NCBI GenBank assembly: GCA_914767715.1
Contig: OU612068.1
Coordinates: 27,840,001 to 27,900,000 of the forward strand
DNA length: 60,000 nt
Origin: Membranipora membranacea
Lineage: Eukaryota > Bryozoa > Gymnolaemata > Cheilostomatida > Membraniporidae
Direction: 5' to 3'
The translations under genes were made by a program, and so were the position numbers. This document shows, in pieces, positions 35,798 to 47,300 of this stretch. The notes below the pieces were generated by a model, which was given only the letters and a program-made list of their open reading frames with translations, was not told where the DNA came from and did not search any database. How positions within the stretch are numbered: the stretch's first letter is position 1; each line of letters opens with the position of its first letter.

Positions 35798-38700
35798 ATG
35801 TAATTTCCCTATATTGATGTAATTTCTCGACCATTGATATGAATTCATGGATTAGTGGTAAAATAGAAACTTCATCAGTAATAACTTTGTGTCAGTAATT
35901 GGATCTAGCTGAAGTTCTGGCAGATTTAACATTATGCATTAACTGAGGTCCCAGTAACGACGTTTCAAAACACAGGCAAGCTTCTTGACAAATGTTTGTG
36001 GTCGGCTGTAGCATTACTGAACTTTGGACCAATCAAAGATGAGAACTTTTTTTCCAGCAATCATACATAACTTGCCATATGCTTGTTGAGGATCGAATAT
36101 ATTTCTCTAATCCAGGAATATATATATCAATGTTCTCGACAAATAACCATTTACAGTTTATTGTACCACTAATCCCTGAATTCATTCAATGGCTATTATG
36201 AAATGTTCTAATACAAGATACTTACTAGCTTGCAGATTATAGCCGAAGAGCTAATGATCTGCAGCAAGCTTGTTACAACAAGCGCAAAGGCAGTCAGCTT
36301 TCGGCTTTGTTTTGAATGGACCCATTATTTCTCTCAATTTTTCACCATAATAAATAATAATGATCAGTCGCAGGTGGCACTTCACTGCTATAAGGTGCAG
36401 TTAGGTGTGACAACTAACCATGTAGTTGTTTCCATTACATCGGTTTTATTTGCTGATTTTTTGTCAGACTTCCTATTAGCCTGTGATGCTTTGCCTTCAG
36501 TCTCACAAGGGTGAATCGAGATATCACGACCATTAACTTACTCCGATTAAAGTACAGCGGCTGCAGCTATACAGATCTTAACACAATAACAGGTTATCAT
36601 TGCTACACGATATAAAGGTGTTGTAATGGACTAAAATAAATTGATAACTGATATTGCCCCCATCGTAAACTCATGCTTGTTTCCATTCATATTTGTCACA
36701 CATATATTTGTAACATCACGAAATATATCTTCATCACATTTATATTTACAATCTATCACATTTATATCTATGATTTCACATACATATTTATGGCTAATCT
36801 ATTTCGAGCACCAGGAAAGTTACAAATATATAACAAGATACGAGTGTTCGCTTGGTTGTTATCAAAGAGGATTCTGTTTGTATTTAGGAATTAGGGGAAA
36901 ACAACACTTAGAATTCAGTTATGGTAGCGAGTAAATATTGTTAACTTAAGTTTAAATATGAGAATGTCTTTTGGAGAGTACTAAGAATATAATTGCTAAA
37001 GATGGTGTTGTAGATCGGATTTCTACTGCCTGGATGAGTGGGTCTTATTGACTAGCCACAAATTAACAGTACAAGAATTTTATTGTTTTAGTAGCAGGAG
37101 AAACATTCAACAAAGGTCTGCGTTTTACTAAAATCCATGTCTTCTTAGAGAATTTTCCCTCAGGGCGTCAAAGAACCCAAAGGATCCGAACAGCTTGGGC
37201 ACAAGACTCTTTCACATGCGCCATGATAAACTTCTTGAGTAAAACAATATTTTAAATTCCTGTTATTTTTATAATGATTTTTATAGTAGCTACCATATTT
37301 AAGAATTTCTTTGACCTTTTATCGAACACTAAAAGTTTAGCACAGCACGAAGACTTTTATCAAGAAGTTTTTTTTTCTTGTTTTAATAAATCCATCCATC
37401 CAAAATCAAAGGACCAGAGATATAATATATAGTCATATACTCAAACAATTAACAAGTTTGGGAGTACGGTGTCATGTATAAAGTATTAAGAGAATCACAA
37501 GAAAAGATCATCAATACGACCTACAACTATATGATAAAGATTATTGTTAACACTTTACCCAGTCAGTTCTAGCCCCACAATCAGTTATTGCCGGCTGGCC
37601 TTGATGATAACCGTACACTGAGATGCTCGGAGCAAACTCAGTCTCTTTGCAATCTGCTCACACTGCCGATTGCAAATGATCGAAAACAACAGAAAATAAT
37701 TTTAATGCTCTAAAAGTTCAATAACAAAGGTGGGTACTAGTAGATATCAAGGGAGTTCCGAAAGCTCAGCTTCGTTTTGTGACTTGCACTACATTGTTGT
37801 AGAATGACAATTACACTATGATTTCCATTCTGAGTGTCTGTATATCATGCAGCATTTTTTGGTGATGAGCTTTTAACAGTTATTTCTCTTTCAGTTTCAT
37901 AGTTGGCCACAACTTAGTGCTAATCATCTAATCATTCAGATAGGAGATGTGTCGTCGAACAGTTCATTTTTCACGTAACACACATGTTCAATTGGTATAA
38001 TTCATAATTCTGGCTTTCTTATACAAGTTATGTATATCAGGACTTGCGATACATGTAACACGTTTCACTTTGTGTGGATGTTGTAAGTGACTAGATTCCA
38101 CTATTTGCGTGGTAAGACTGGAAACAAGTGGGAACCATAATGATCTTCTAACCAGGCAAGAAAAGTACATACTATAGTATTATTAGAACAGTTGCAATCA
38201 TACATGTTGCCATTTGGAGAATATTTCCAATTTATGATCATTCATCACATGTGATTCAGGGCATATCACTGTTACACAATGACGACAAATTCCCTCGGAG
38301 AAAGAGAAGTTTACATTCTGTACAAGTCTCTCTCAAGCTTTCTCACAGTTGAGGAAGCAAACTTTGTATGAATATCATTAGTAATCGTTGCAAAAGATGG
38401 AAGCACAGAATGTCTGAGTGGTATGAATCCAGAAACAATTGTCCCAAGTTCCATTCGAGGTTATGTATCGAGGACATTTTAGTATTTTGTAGGTTAAGCT
38501 CGATCTCTGACCATGACAATAGAAGCTGTATGTTAGTGCCAACATATCTCGATCTAGATTGAGCTCAAAACACTTATGAATACATGGTGATTGCATGGCT
38601 GAAAGAGTGACTGCGAATTTGAGAAATTCAGTAAAAGTATCTATTGTCTATTTCCTCTGATTAAGCCCTTAGAGCCAACTCGAATTGTGATTATACATAG

Positions 38701-38863
38701 AGTGCAACCTACAAATAGATTGTGTAGTCCTTCCTTGAAAGTCCCCTGTTTGACAAACATGATGCTATGCTGGTCCTGTGTAAGGCAATGGTATTGTCAG
38801 GCATCAATAATGCCTTTTCTTTGGGTTTTTAAAATTTCATTTTTGTAAAAATTGTAGGACAAT
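35798..38863. other. No gene recognised; fragment of the 10.8-13.1 kb repeat family
   Basis: 35835-35960 matches the dispersed family (CATTGATATGAATTCATGGA, TTAACATTATGCATTAACTG). The rest, to 38863, is AT-rich with no open frame, splice-bounded exon or RNA that I can support. Confidence 0.45.
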
Positions 38864-39377
38864 ATAGACAGTTATCTGAGCTCTGATTTAGGCCTCAATT
38901 CGGAGTTGTCCTCTCTCCACTTTGGTACTTTTAACCCATGCCGCATAGGAAAAGTGTGCTGTAAAGAGGGTTATCTTGAAAACCGCTTACAATAGGATGA
39001 AAATTATTTTTGATTCAGAATCTGCAACATTGAAAACTCACATGGACATAGTTTGGGAAATAATTTTAGTATTTGGATAGTCAATTATAGCATTTTCTGC
39101 CTGTTTTGCGGACAATTTGGCAGAATTTTTCACGAGTTTTGTCATTAAAATTAAGATTTATCAACATTCAAGCCTCCAATGATTTGGAAACTCTGTCTCA
39201 CAGGGTTTTCAATGGTGCAGACTCTGAATCAAAAATCATTTTTATCCTAACATAAGCGGTTTTCAAGATAACCCTCTTTCAGCAGGTTTTTCCTATGTGG
39301 CGCAGGTTAAAAGTACCAAACTGGAGAGAGGACAACTCTGAATTGAGGCATAAATAAGAGCTCAGAAAACTGTCTAT
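38864..39377. mobile_element. 514-bp foldback element
   Basis: Inverted arms: ATAGACAGTTATCTGAGCTC at the left and GAGCTCAGAAAACTGTCTAT at the right. CCTCTCTCCACTTTGGTACT answers GTACCAAACTGGAGAGAGG, and GGGTTATCTTGAAAACCGCT answers AGCGGTTTTCAAGATAACCC. The centre is near 39120. No coding capacity. Confidence 0.85.
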
Positions 39378-42300
39378 TTCCTCATTTATATGGCATTGTA
39401 GAATTATCATGGTGAAGCATCAGAAATTATGGAACTTGTTATGAATAGGACCACATCATGCCAAGGTATTCTATCAATTTTTCCACCACTTGGTCAATAT
39501 TACCCCACTCAAACTGGTGTAATGCATGTTTCATGATGTCACAGTACGAACAATTAATTTTTTTCCCAAGAACCGGTGAATACCAGTATAGAAAGTACAT
39601 GTCATATTAGAAACAAATAAACCCTGACAGGATCTATGTTATTGTCATGACAATCCTTGTTACTTAAACTTCCCACTAATGCTTGATACCATTTACTCAA
39701 ATTGGTGCAGCAGCATCAGAGAGATATCCTCGGAGTAAAAAGCCTACATCAAATATTATCATGGTCACGGGGAGCATTGAGCCCGGTTTTTCTTTGCCTT
39801 GTATTCGTGGCCTCTTGCACACTGTAAGCTCAGATGAGGAAGAAGACAACTACTTTGTGGAGAACGCTGCTATTATCGTCAATGACAAGCCACCCTCGTG
39901 ATCTCTGGGCCTCAGAGGAAGCTATGGACAGACGTATAGGTCAACCAATAAATAGTACATTGTGTAAAAGTAGTCTATACCGGTACAGTTATGATGGTTT
40001 GTAAAGTATGGCTTTGGAATTTCCTTGATCTGCTAACATGTATAAAGCCTAACTAAACAACGTCAACCACGATGCAGAATGGCCAATATTATGTAATCCC
40101 ACTATGGATTGTGCTTACAGAGATCGAGAGGATATGCATAAGTCTAGATTTTTCTAATTTAAAAAAAAAGTTGCGGCATGACAAGGCTGGCTATGCATGC
40201 TTTAACATCGACATACAGGAAAACAAATAAATGTGTAATACTTTTTTACAGACATTACGCCACACTAACACTGCAAAAGATAACCCATTAAGCTGCACCG
40301 TCAGGAAGGCCTCAGGTTGGCCCAGGTTGACTACAGCTGCTCTAGAACAGTAGCAGTCACGTGTGTGCAGTCAGGCGATTCGATCAGAAAACACTACGGC
40401 AGTTATTAACTGACCTCCGTATACATCTCTCAGATATCCTTTGGTTCACAAGTTACAGTCTCGTTTTGATGTGTGCGGTAAGTGCTGCACTTTGTACATA
40501 TTGTTATGAAGTTATGGCATATTGTGGTTACGCATGGAAAAAATGTCAGGTGTCTGAAATATTTTTATTGAGATTGTGACACTCAAAAATTATCTTTCTA
40601 CTATTAAGGTTATGGTTGGCTGCTTCACTCTCTATAAGGTAACAAACGTTAGAAAAATAAAAACGATGAGAGGACAAGGTTCAATGCTCAAAGTCGCCTG
40701 ATAGAGATGTATCTAGAAGATTTGAAAACTGTATAGTTACGTATTTTATGAACTAAAGCCTTGAGCCTAGATAGCTTTCGAGCCTGATGATTGTTTCCCT
40801 GTGAAGATACAACATACAGTGGTGCGCGTACCACTGCACAACACACAGGTCTTCAGCTAGAAACCATGAGTCAAGCGCTGTTTCGAGGCCTTTTCTAGTA
40901 CAACCTCCTATGGCCGGCCCCAGCAGCATGAAGCCACCCCTGTGTGTTGCTGAGCATCTCAATCAATCTCATCGATCCCTCAGTGCATTTTGTAAGTTCC
41001 GGTGGTTTGACATAATTGGTGTGTTTACGCTGTTGCGCAACCAGGGAGGCTGCCAACTCTTCATTGTTTCAGTGCAACAATGTTCGCCCCATCACTCTCA
41101 TGCTTATTGTCAGCACAGAAAAAAGGAAACAACTCCAATCAGCCCAGCTTGAATTATTATAAATATTACGCTTTTCTTTGAGGTTTTCTACATTTATTTG
41201 CAGTTATAAAATATGTATAAATATAATTGAAAATTGATGTTCTTTTGACGATCAAAGCCACTTCAGTTCAGTATAGGAGCGAACTTCATCCACCTATAAT
41301 TACATAATATCTATATCATTATCACATTAATAAACGTTAACCTCACATCCTTCCTCCTTCCATTTGGTTTGACATCAAACAATATAATCATGATAATATA
41401 CAGTCTTTGACCGTTTGCAAGAATGAGTTATGAGTCTTGAACTGTTAATTAACTTACAGTTTTCAAACCTTGACACACTGGGCAAGTGTATCTAAGTAGG
41501 CAAAAATGCAGTAGACACATTGGAGGCAACACCCTTGGAACACCCCAAACCTCCTCTCCAGCCGTTCGTCTGGAGGCAATAGTCTCTGACGATGATTTCT
41601 TAATGGTCTGTAGTATCTACTTAAACTGTTTGGGAAATACACATACATATTGACTCCAAGGATTTTGAAGACTTGTTGAAACAATGGCGTCATCTGCTAT
41701 AGCATTAAACATGTCATTTCCGGAAGAATGATACTTAAAATTTAATCTTAGTTTCAGTTTTTGGCTTTTGTCAGTTTCTTTTCTTTTCCTTTTTAAATTT
41801 TTAGATTCAAGTCATGCATGTGATGTTTAAATTATGAACCAAAGTGCATAGAGAAAAACAGGGAGCAACCGAAAACTGTCACGCTTGGTTACCGCAGATG
41901 CCATTAGTTCAGCTAAAATTTAGAACAGCCTTTACAAATGACATCCATGGTTAATGGCAAAATTTGCACTTTATAATTGACCCTGAATGTTGCATCTAGC
42001 TATTAGCAATTAGCATAGTACATGTTAAGTTTGATTCAGTTTGTAATATATCATCTAGACATAATGAACTATGTTGAGACCAAGTTTCATCAAATTCTGT
42101 CAAGTGTTTATCGAATTATAGATGTCTGAAGAAAGCTTTATGTAGTGTTGTAAGCCGTTCATAATAATCACAGCAAAAGCATGACTAATAGCTATTGTTT
42201 TATCATTGTATAGTCTCTATTTCCAATATCATCACCTAAAATCCATAGCATAGTGGACTGTAATGCACTAGGTCTCAGGTTCGAGTCCAGGTGCACATAG

Positions 42301-42681
42301 TATTTTGCCCATCACTCTAGTAGTTGAGACCCGTAGGGATGTAGACCACTGGCCCGACTTGACCCTATGTATGCATGTTTGTTAATCATTTGCTCCATTC
42401 TCTCAACTGGTAGCTTTTGAACCTTATGATTGTTTCCCTGTGAATGCTATATTAAAGTTTTTAAACAAATTTGATTATGTCAAAAGCCTTTTATTGCATT
42501 ATGATTGCTTATGAAATAAGCAATGAACGCTATGTGGAGCAGGATAAGTGAAACACATTAGTGCTAATAGGACCTTCAAGTACTAAAGTGTAGCTTTCAA
42601 ACACTAAAAAATGAGATAAAAATAGAGTAGATTTAGTATAATAATATGTAGATATTAGATTGATAAAGGTAACATACACAA
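39378..42681. other. Possible isolated exons and SINE pieces, no complete gene
   Basis: Plus strand 39712-39901 follows an AG and is open to a stop, with an acidic tail SSDEEEDNYFVENAA that looks like a terminal exon. Plus strand 40371-40477 (RRFDQKTLRQLLTDLRIHLS ...) is bounded by GTGTGTGCAG and GTAAGT. Minus strand 41463-41693 (MTPLFQQVFKILGVNMYVYF ...) also follows an AG. None is recognised and they do not join into a model. Repeat parts: 40765-40806 shares the tail GATTGTTTCCCTGTGAA with the SINE-like unit at 42235-42455. Confidence 0.3.
42235..42455 (+). repeat. tRNA-derived SINE-like repeat
   Basis: Begins with a tRNA-like stretch ending in CTCAGGTTCGAGTCCAGG (B box GGTTCGAGTCC), followed by a body and a tail AGCTTTTGAACCTTATGATT then GTTTCCCTGTGAA. 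The tail recurs at 40769-40806 (AGCTTTCGAGCCTGATGATT), which shows that it is a dispersed repeat. Confidence 0.55.
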
Positions 42682-42685
42682 TTAA

Positions 42686-43052
42686 GGGGCAACCAAGGTT
42701 TCGCAGCAATGCATTAGTGGGTAGTAAATAATGTGCTAGGCAGCATCAGCTTTGTGCATGACGCGGCGCAAAACTCTAAGTAGTTGCTGACTCTAAGCTG
42801 GGTAACACTTCAGATTAGGGGAGGTTCCAAGACTTTGCTTTAATAATGATAGAGCACAGGCTAAATAATAACAGGAACAGGAAACTGCTCTGTAGTATAC
42901 TATTTTAGCTGAGTTTGAGTACTTGATGGATGGATTGTTTTACAAGAATTCTGGCTGAATAATCATCAGAATTAGATTTTGTCTTTTTCCCGATGCAGAA
43001 GGTGCAATCTGCTAACAATCGATGAGAACTTGTTTGAAACCTTGGTTGCCCT
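42686..43052. mobile_element. MITE with TTAA target duplication (piggyBac-like)
   Basis: 367 bp bounded by GGGGCAACCAAGGTTTC and GAAACCTTGGTTGCCCT. TTAA lies at 42682-42685 and 43053-43056. A TTAA duplication is the mark of piggyBac-type transposition; the absence of a coding region makes this a non-autonomous member. A second copy with eroded ends is at 12308-12665. Confidence 0.75.
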
Positions 43053-43700
43053 TTAAGGAGTTCTCTTCCTCCAGAGAAAAACAGACAACTCCAATATGCA
43101 GTAAGAGGGCTATCTCCTAGCAACATTATTACACATGATGGCTTTACCAATGATAAAGCTCGTGTAATTAGGTCAGTTTGTTGAACCTATGCTCCAAAAT
43201 AAATTGAATATTGGAAAATCAGATCAATTAAGTCCAGGGCAGCTATATTTTCATTAAAACAGATTTAATGTTGAAACTATAGGGAACAGGATAGTAAGGA
43301 ATAAAAAAATGGAAAGTTATTAAATTGATTGAGGCAAATTTGGAGAAAAGAGAGTTGTATACACTGGTTTTAAAATTAACTTCACATCCTACTACTCGCT
43401 GCCTCCTTCCTGGCCAGTTGAGTATTGCGCTGTGGTGTGGCGTGTAGTGCGACACAATGCTAAACAATGAAGCTGAAGGTGATGTTGTGTTCAGTTGATT
43501 GTTGCCATAATAATGCCAATGATATGGTACAAAAATCCAGTTCATGGTCACCGATTTATTTGCAGACAGACGAAAATGATATGAAAATGATTTAAAGAGC
43601 CATCAAACAGAAGCTTGACTCTCGGAAAAAGAGAGTTGCTGCCCCTGGTTTGGAATTTATGAATCCAAGCATAAAATAGCTAATATTAATGTCAGTAATT

Positions 43701-43820
43701 GTCTACGGCCATATCACATTGAAAACGCCAGTTCTCGTCCGATCACTGAAGCTAAGCAACATCGAGCCCAGTTAGTACTTGGATGGGTGACCGCCTGGGA
43801 ATACTGGGTGCTGTAGACTT
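43701..43820 (+). rRNA. 5S rRNA: 5S ribosomal RNA gene
   Basis: About 119 nt, colinear with metazoan 5S rRNA: GTCTACGGCCAT at the 5' end, the internal control region AAGCTAAGCAACATCGAG ... GTTAGTACTTGGATGGGTGA, then CCGCCTGGGAATACTGGGTG and CTGTAGAC closing helix I. TTTT follows at 43819-43822 as a pol III terminator. No second copy lies in the window, so it is a dispersed single gene or pseudogene and not part of an array. Loop A and the 43720-43735 region differ somewhat from the vertebrate sequence but pairing positions look kept. Confidence 0.93.
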
Positions 43821-43867
43821 TTGATAATTTTTCAATTCTAATATTTTTTATGTTTTGCTCTACATTC

Positions 43868-43925
43868 AACAAGTTGCTCCCTTCCACTGCTCTGAATGCA
43901 GGCAAATGGACCAAACTTGGTTTAA
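43868..43925. repeat. Half copy of the CAAATGGACCAAACTTGG hairpin family
   Basis: GAATGCAGGCAAATGGACCA then AACTTGGT matches the right arm of 49714-49904. A second half copy is at about 58350-58380 (GCAAGCAAATGGATCAAACT). Both lack the opposite arm. Confidence 0.6.
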
Positions 43926-44301
43926 TGAAAACCTCAGTAATCCAAAAAAACTAATCAAATCATGATCAGTTCCAATGTTTATCAAATCTGTAATAATCCA
44001 CAATGTTAACATCCTGTAACAAGCCTTGCGTTTCATTGGATATGTGTGTCAAATGTAGGACACTTAACATTGACAGGAGGCTAATTATATACACGTCAAT
44101 TTTACTGTCCTCGTATCATACATAAAACTATAATCTCTTCTGAGAAACCCATTCAGGTTTTGGCTACCAAATCGCCACCTAAGAAATTGATCACGAGCAT
44201 TTTAACATAAATTACTGTATCAAGACAAGCTGTGAGCTGGCGTATCTGCACACCGCTGCGTTTTGTCTATCTAACTGCAAACTAGCTAGCAAAGGCGCAC
44301 T

Positions 44302-47300
44302 ATGGAGTCCACATATTTTCATTGGGCCGACTATCTCGTTTTTGCTCTGATGCTGGGTTCGTCTGCTGCTATCGGGTTCTATTATGCGTGCACTGGGGGA
44401 AAACAGAAAACTACCAAAGAATATTATCTAGCTGATGGGCAGATGCACTGGTTCCCTGTAGCGTGTAGCCTCCTTGCTAGGTAAGAATTTTTTTTTTTAA
44501 CGAACCTATACATGGTTGCTCTTTCACGGGAGAATCGTGTTCTATTCTATAAGAAAAGCTTAAGTACTTACCGATGTTACTTAATTCCCATGATTAAATT
44601 GCAAACTTTTATGATTAGATGCAACATATATTGATAATTCTTGCATTCCCCATCATGTCACAATTGACACAATGTACGAGCACAGGATCTGATGCCCTCT
44701 CATCCTACCTGATCATACACAATACTCATCACTGCAGTCCATCGACTACTGGGGTTTAGTTGGCCCCCAGGTGTGCTCAGACCTGCCTGCAAACAGAGAG
44801 CAACCTGGCGCAGATATTGCAGCCTAGCCCCTAAGGTAACTATTAGTTTTCCGCCCATGCTTCAGAATGTGGCATGTGATATGACAACTTGATTTTAATC
44901 AACCGTTTTTAATCAACCACATTCAATATTGCAGTTACATATCCTCCACGACGTTGATCGGAGCCCCCGCAGAGATCTATTCCTACGGTACAATATTCAT
45001 GTATCAGGCTCTTGGCGTTTTCATAGGAACCATATTGGGGTATTTCTTATTATTACCTGTGTTTGAAGAGCAAGGTGCGTTAAGTATATTTCAGGTAAGG
45101 GCTAGTCTATTAAGCTGTTTTCTTTATGATTTAGCATAGATGAATGGGTTTAAATAGAGTACATAACAAGCCAAATGCAAACATTTTTAGGCGTATGCCC
45201 TCCCTGGTCATCAGCATCGTAAATATAAGATGTCTTCAGAGAAAATAATCTAAATCGTGCTCAATGCCAATGTTCAGATGATTATCTGAGCTCGTCACCA
45301 AAAATATTATTTTTTATCTTCTATTATATAATTTTGGTCAATTTCATGATTACCATGCCACCAGTGTTGTTCTAGTAATATGCTGCCATAATATGTATCA
45401 AAGAAGTGTGCTGTTTAAATGATAGCAATGCTAATGCTGACGCTGGTTGTGAAAAGCTTAGGAAGATTTTGCGCCATAATTGATGTTGATGAACAGAGGG
45501 GAATGACAAGGGGTAATATAGGAAGGAAAAACTGGATTAGTAAATCACTTGGTAGTAGGCAGTGTAACAAACAAATGATTCCCAAAATAATACCTTTTAT
45601 CCCGCAAAGTGCATTATCAAAGTTAACTAGATTAAAAAAAAAGAATTGCAAATTTAGGATTAGAAGCTTGGCCTATTCATAAAAGCCGACAGGGAGAGAG
45701 AGGATATCACAGCCAGTTCACTCGTCATACTGCAGACATCTCAGTTGTATGACTTGTGAGTGAGAGTTGCGATTCTCAACCTGATGTGCCTCGATAGCTC
45801 CGCCGATGTCTATATGAGAATGCCAGATATGACACCAGGGTGCAGCTCAACTCAATGGTTTATAGAAAATCCTTTACATAGGAGCTGCATTTTGAGTCAG
45901 AATTCCATATGACATAATAATTATGTTTATTTTTCTTGCAGTATGTAGAGATGAGATTCAACAAGCCGCTCAAGATGGTAGCCTTCATCATTTATCTTTT
46001 AAGTGTGGTGAGTTGAGGGTAAATGGTGACGCACATTTCTGTGTTATTCGTCTATTGTTCAGACTTAAAAACCGTTTAATTGAATAAGTAGGCGAGCAAC
46101 TGTCATCGGTTTTTGTTTCAAAAATAATACCTATTTGCTGTGCCCAGAATATGGGGAATGCATGTCACAAAGTCAACACTATCTTAATCCTCTACCAGGT
46201 ACAAATGAGCATTCGATAACATGGTGAACTGGCGATTCAGCAGGGAATATATTGGCCTCACTAGTCCCTATACAGATGCATTTCCATTTATTGACTTGGC
46301 GGGTTTTATCTTTTTAATCAGTCCAGTTTCCATGTGCGCTGTCATCACATCTTTAAGTGGCAATGTTTATCCCACATGCACATAAATATGACATATATAT
46401 GTTGGTTAGGGCCTATATGATGTTATTTTTAAATAACTTAAAAACCCTAGATGATTTTGGAAATGTCACTGTTATGTCATTGAAAATTTGTTGGCAAAAG
46501 AAGTTTCCGCTTGATGATGCTCATGACGTTCCATGAACGTCATTTGTGAGACACTTTTAGAATTCGATTACTTAATCATATCATATAGACGATTCTTGTC
46601 CTTCCCAGCTAAAATGTGTGCCTAAACTCCATGGGATCTTTTCAACCTGCATCATCGTCATTTTTCTCAAGCAAATATTTCATGGCAAAGCAGTTGGCTG
46701 TGACTCCTTAAAGAGTTGGCAGAGTGAAACAGGATTTCAACTGTTCAGAATACAACTTCAAATATGAGTATACTACATTATGTTATTTTCTATTTGTATT
46801 ATATTCAGTATACATATTTTTGATGTGTTTATTCCATTTTGAATTATGTATTTTCCAGATGTTGTACGCTGCTCTAGTTATTTATGGACCAGCTATTTCT
46901 ATAGCGGCAGGTAAGGCAAAACTGTAAACAGCAACTTTCTTGATGATCAGAGGTTATGAGAAAAAGACAATAAAATTATCAAAGCACACGCTGTGCAGGT
47001 CTTTTTCATGCAGCGTGAAGAGTGCTTTTACAAAGTTCAAGTTTAATATCGGATGATATATCTGGAGCCCTTGTTTGACCTTAGAGTTAACAGATGAGAT
47101 TACAACACAGAGTAAGGATATCCTTACCCTGAGATTACAAGATGCGGTTGGCCTGTTTGTTATTGGATATCTTAATTCACCTTAGAAAACATCCTAGTCT
47201 CTTTGATGTCGGTCATTGCCCTTTTTTATCACTGTATCCGGAGATATTATTACACAATGCAGATCGCTAATCAGCTCGGTTCACATGCTTTTCTTCCTGT

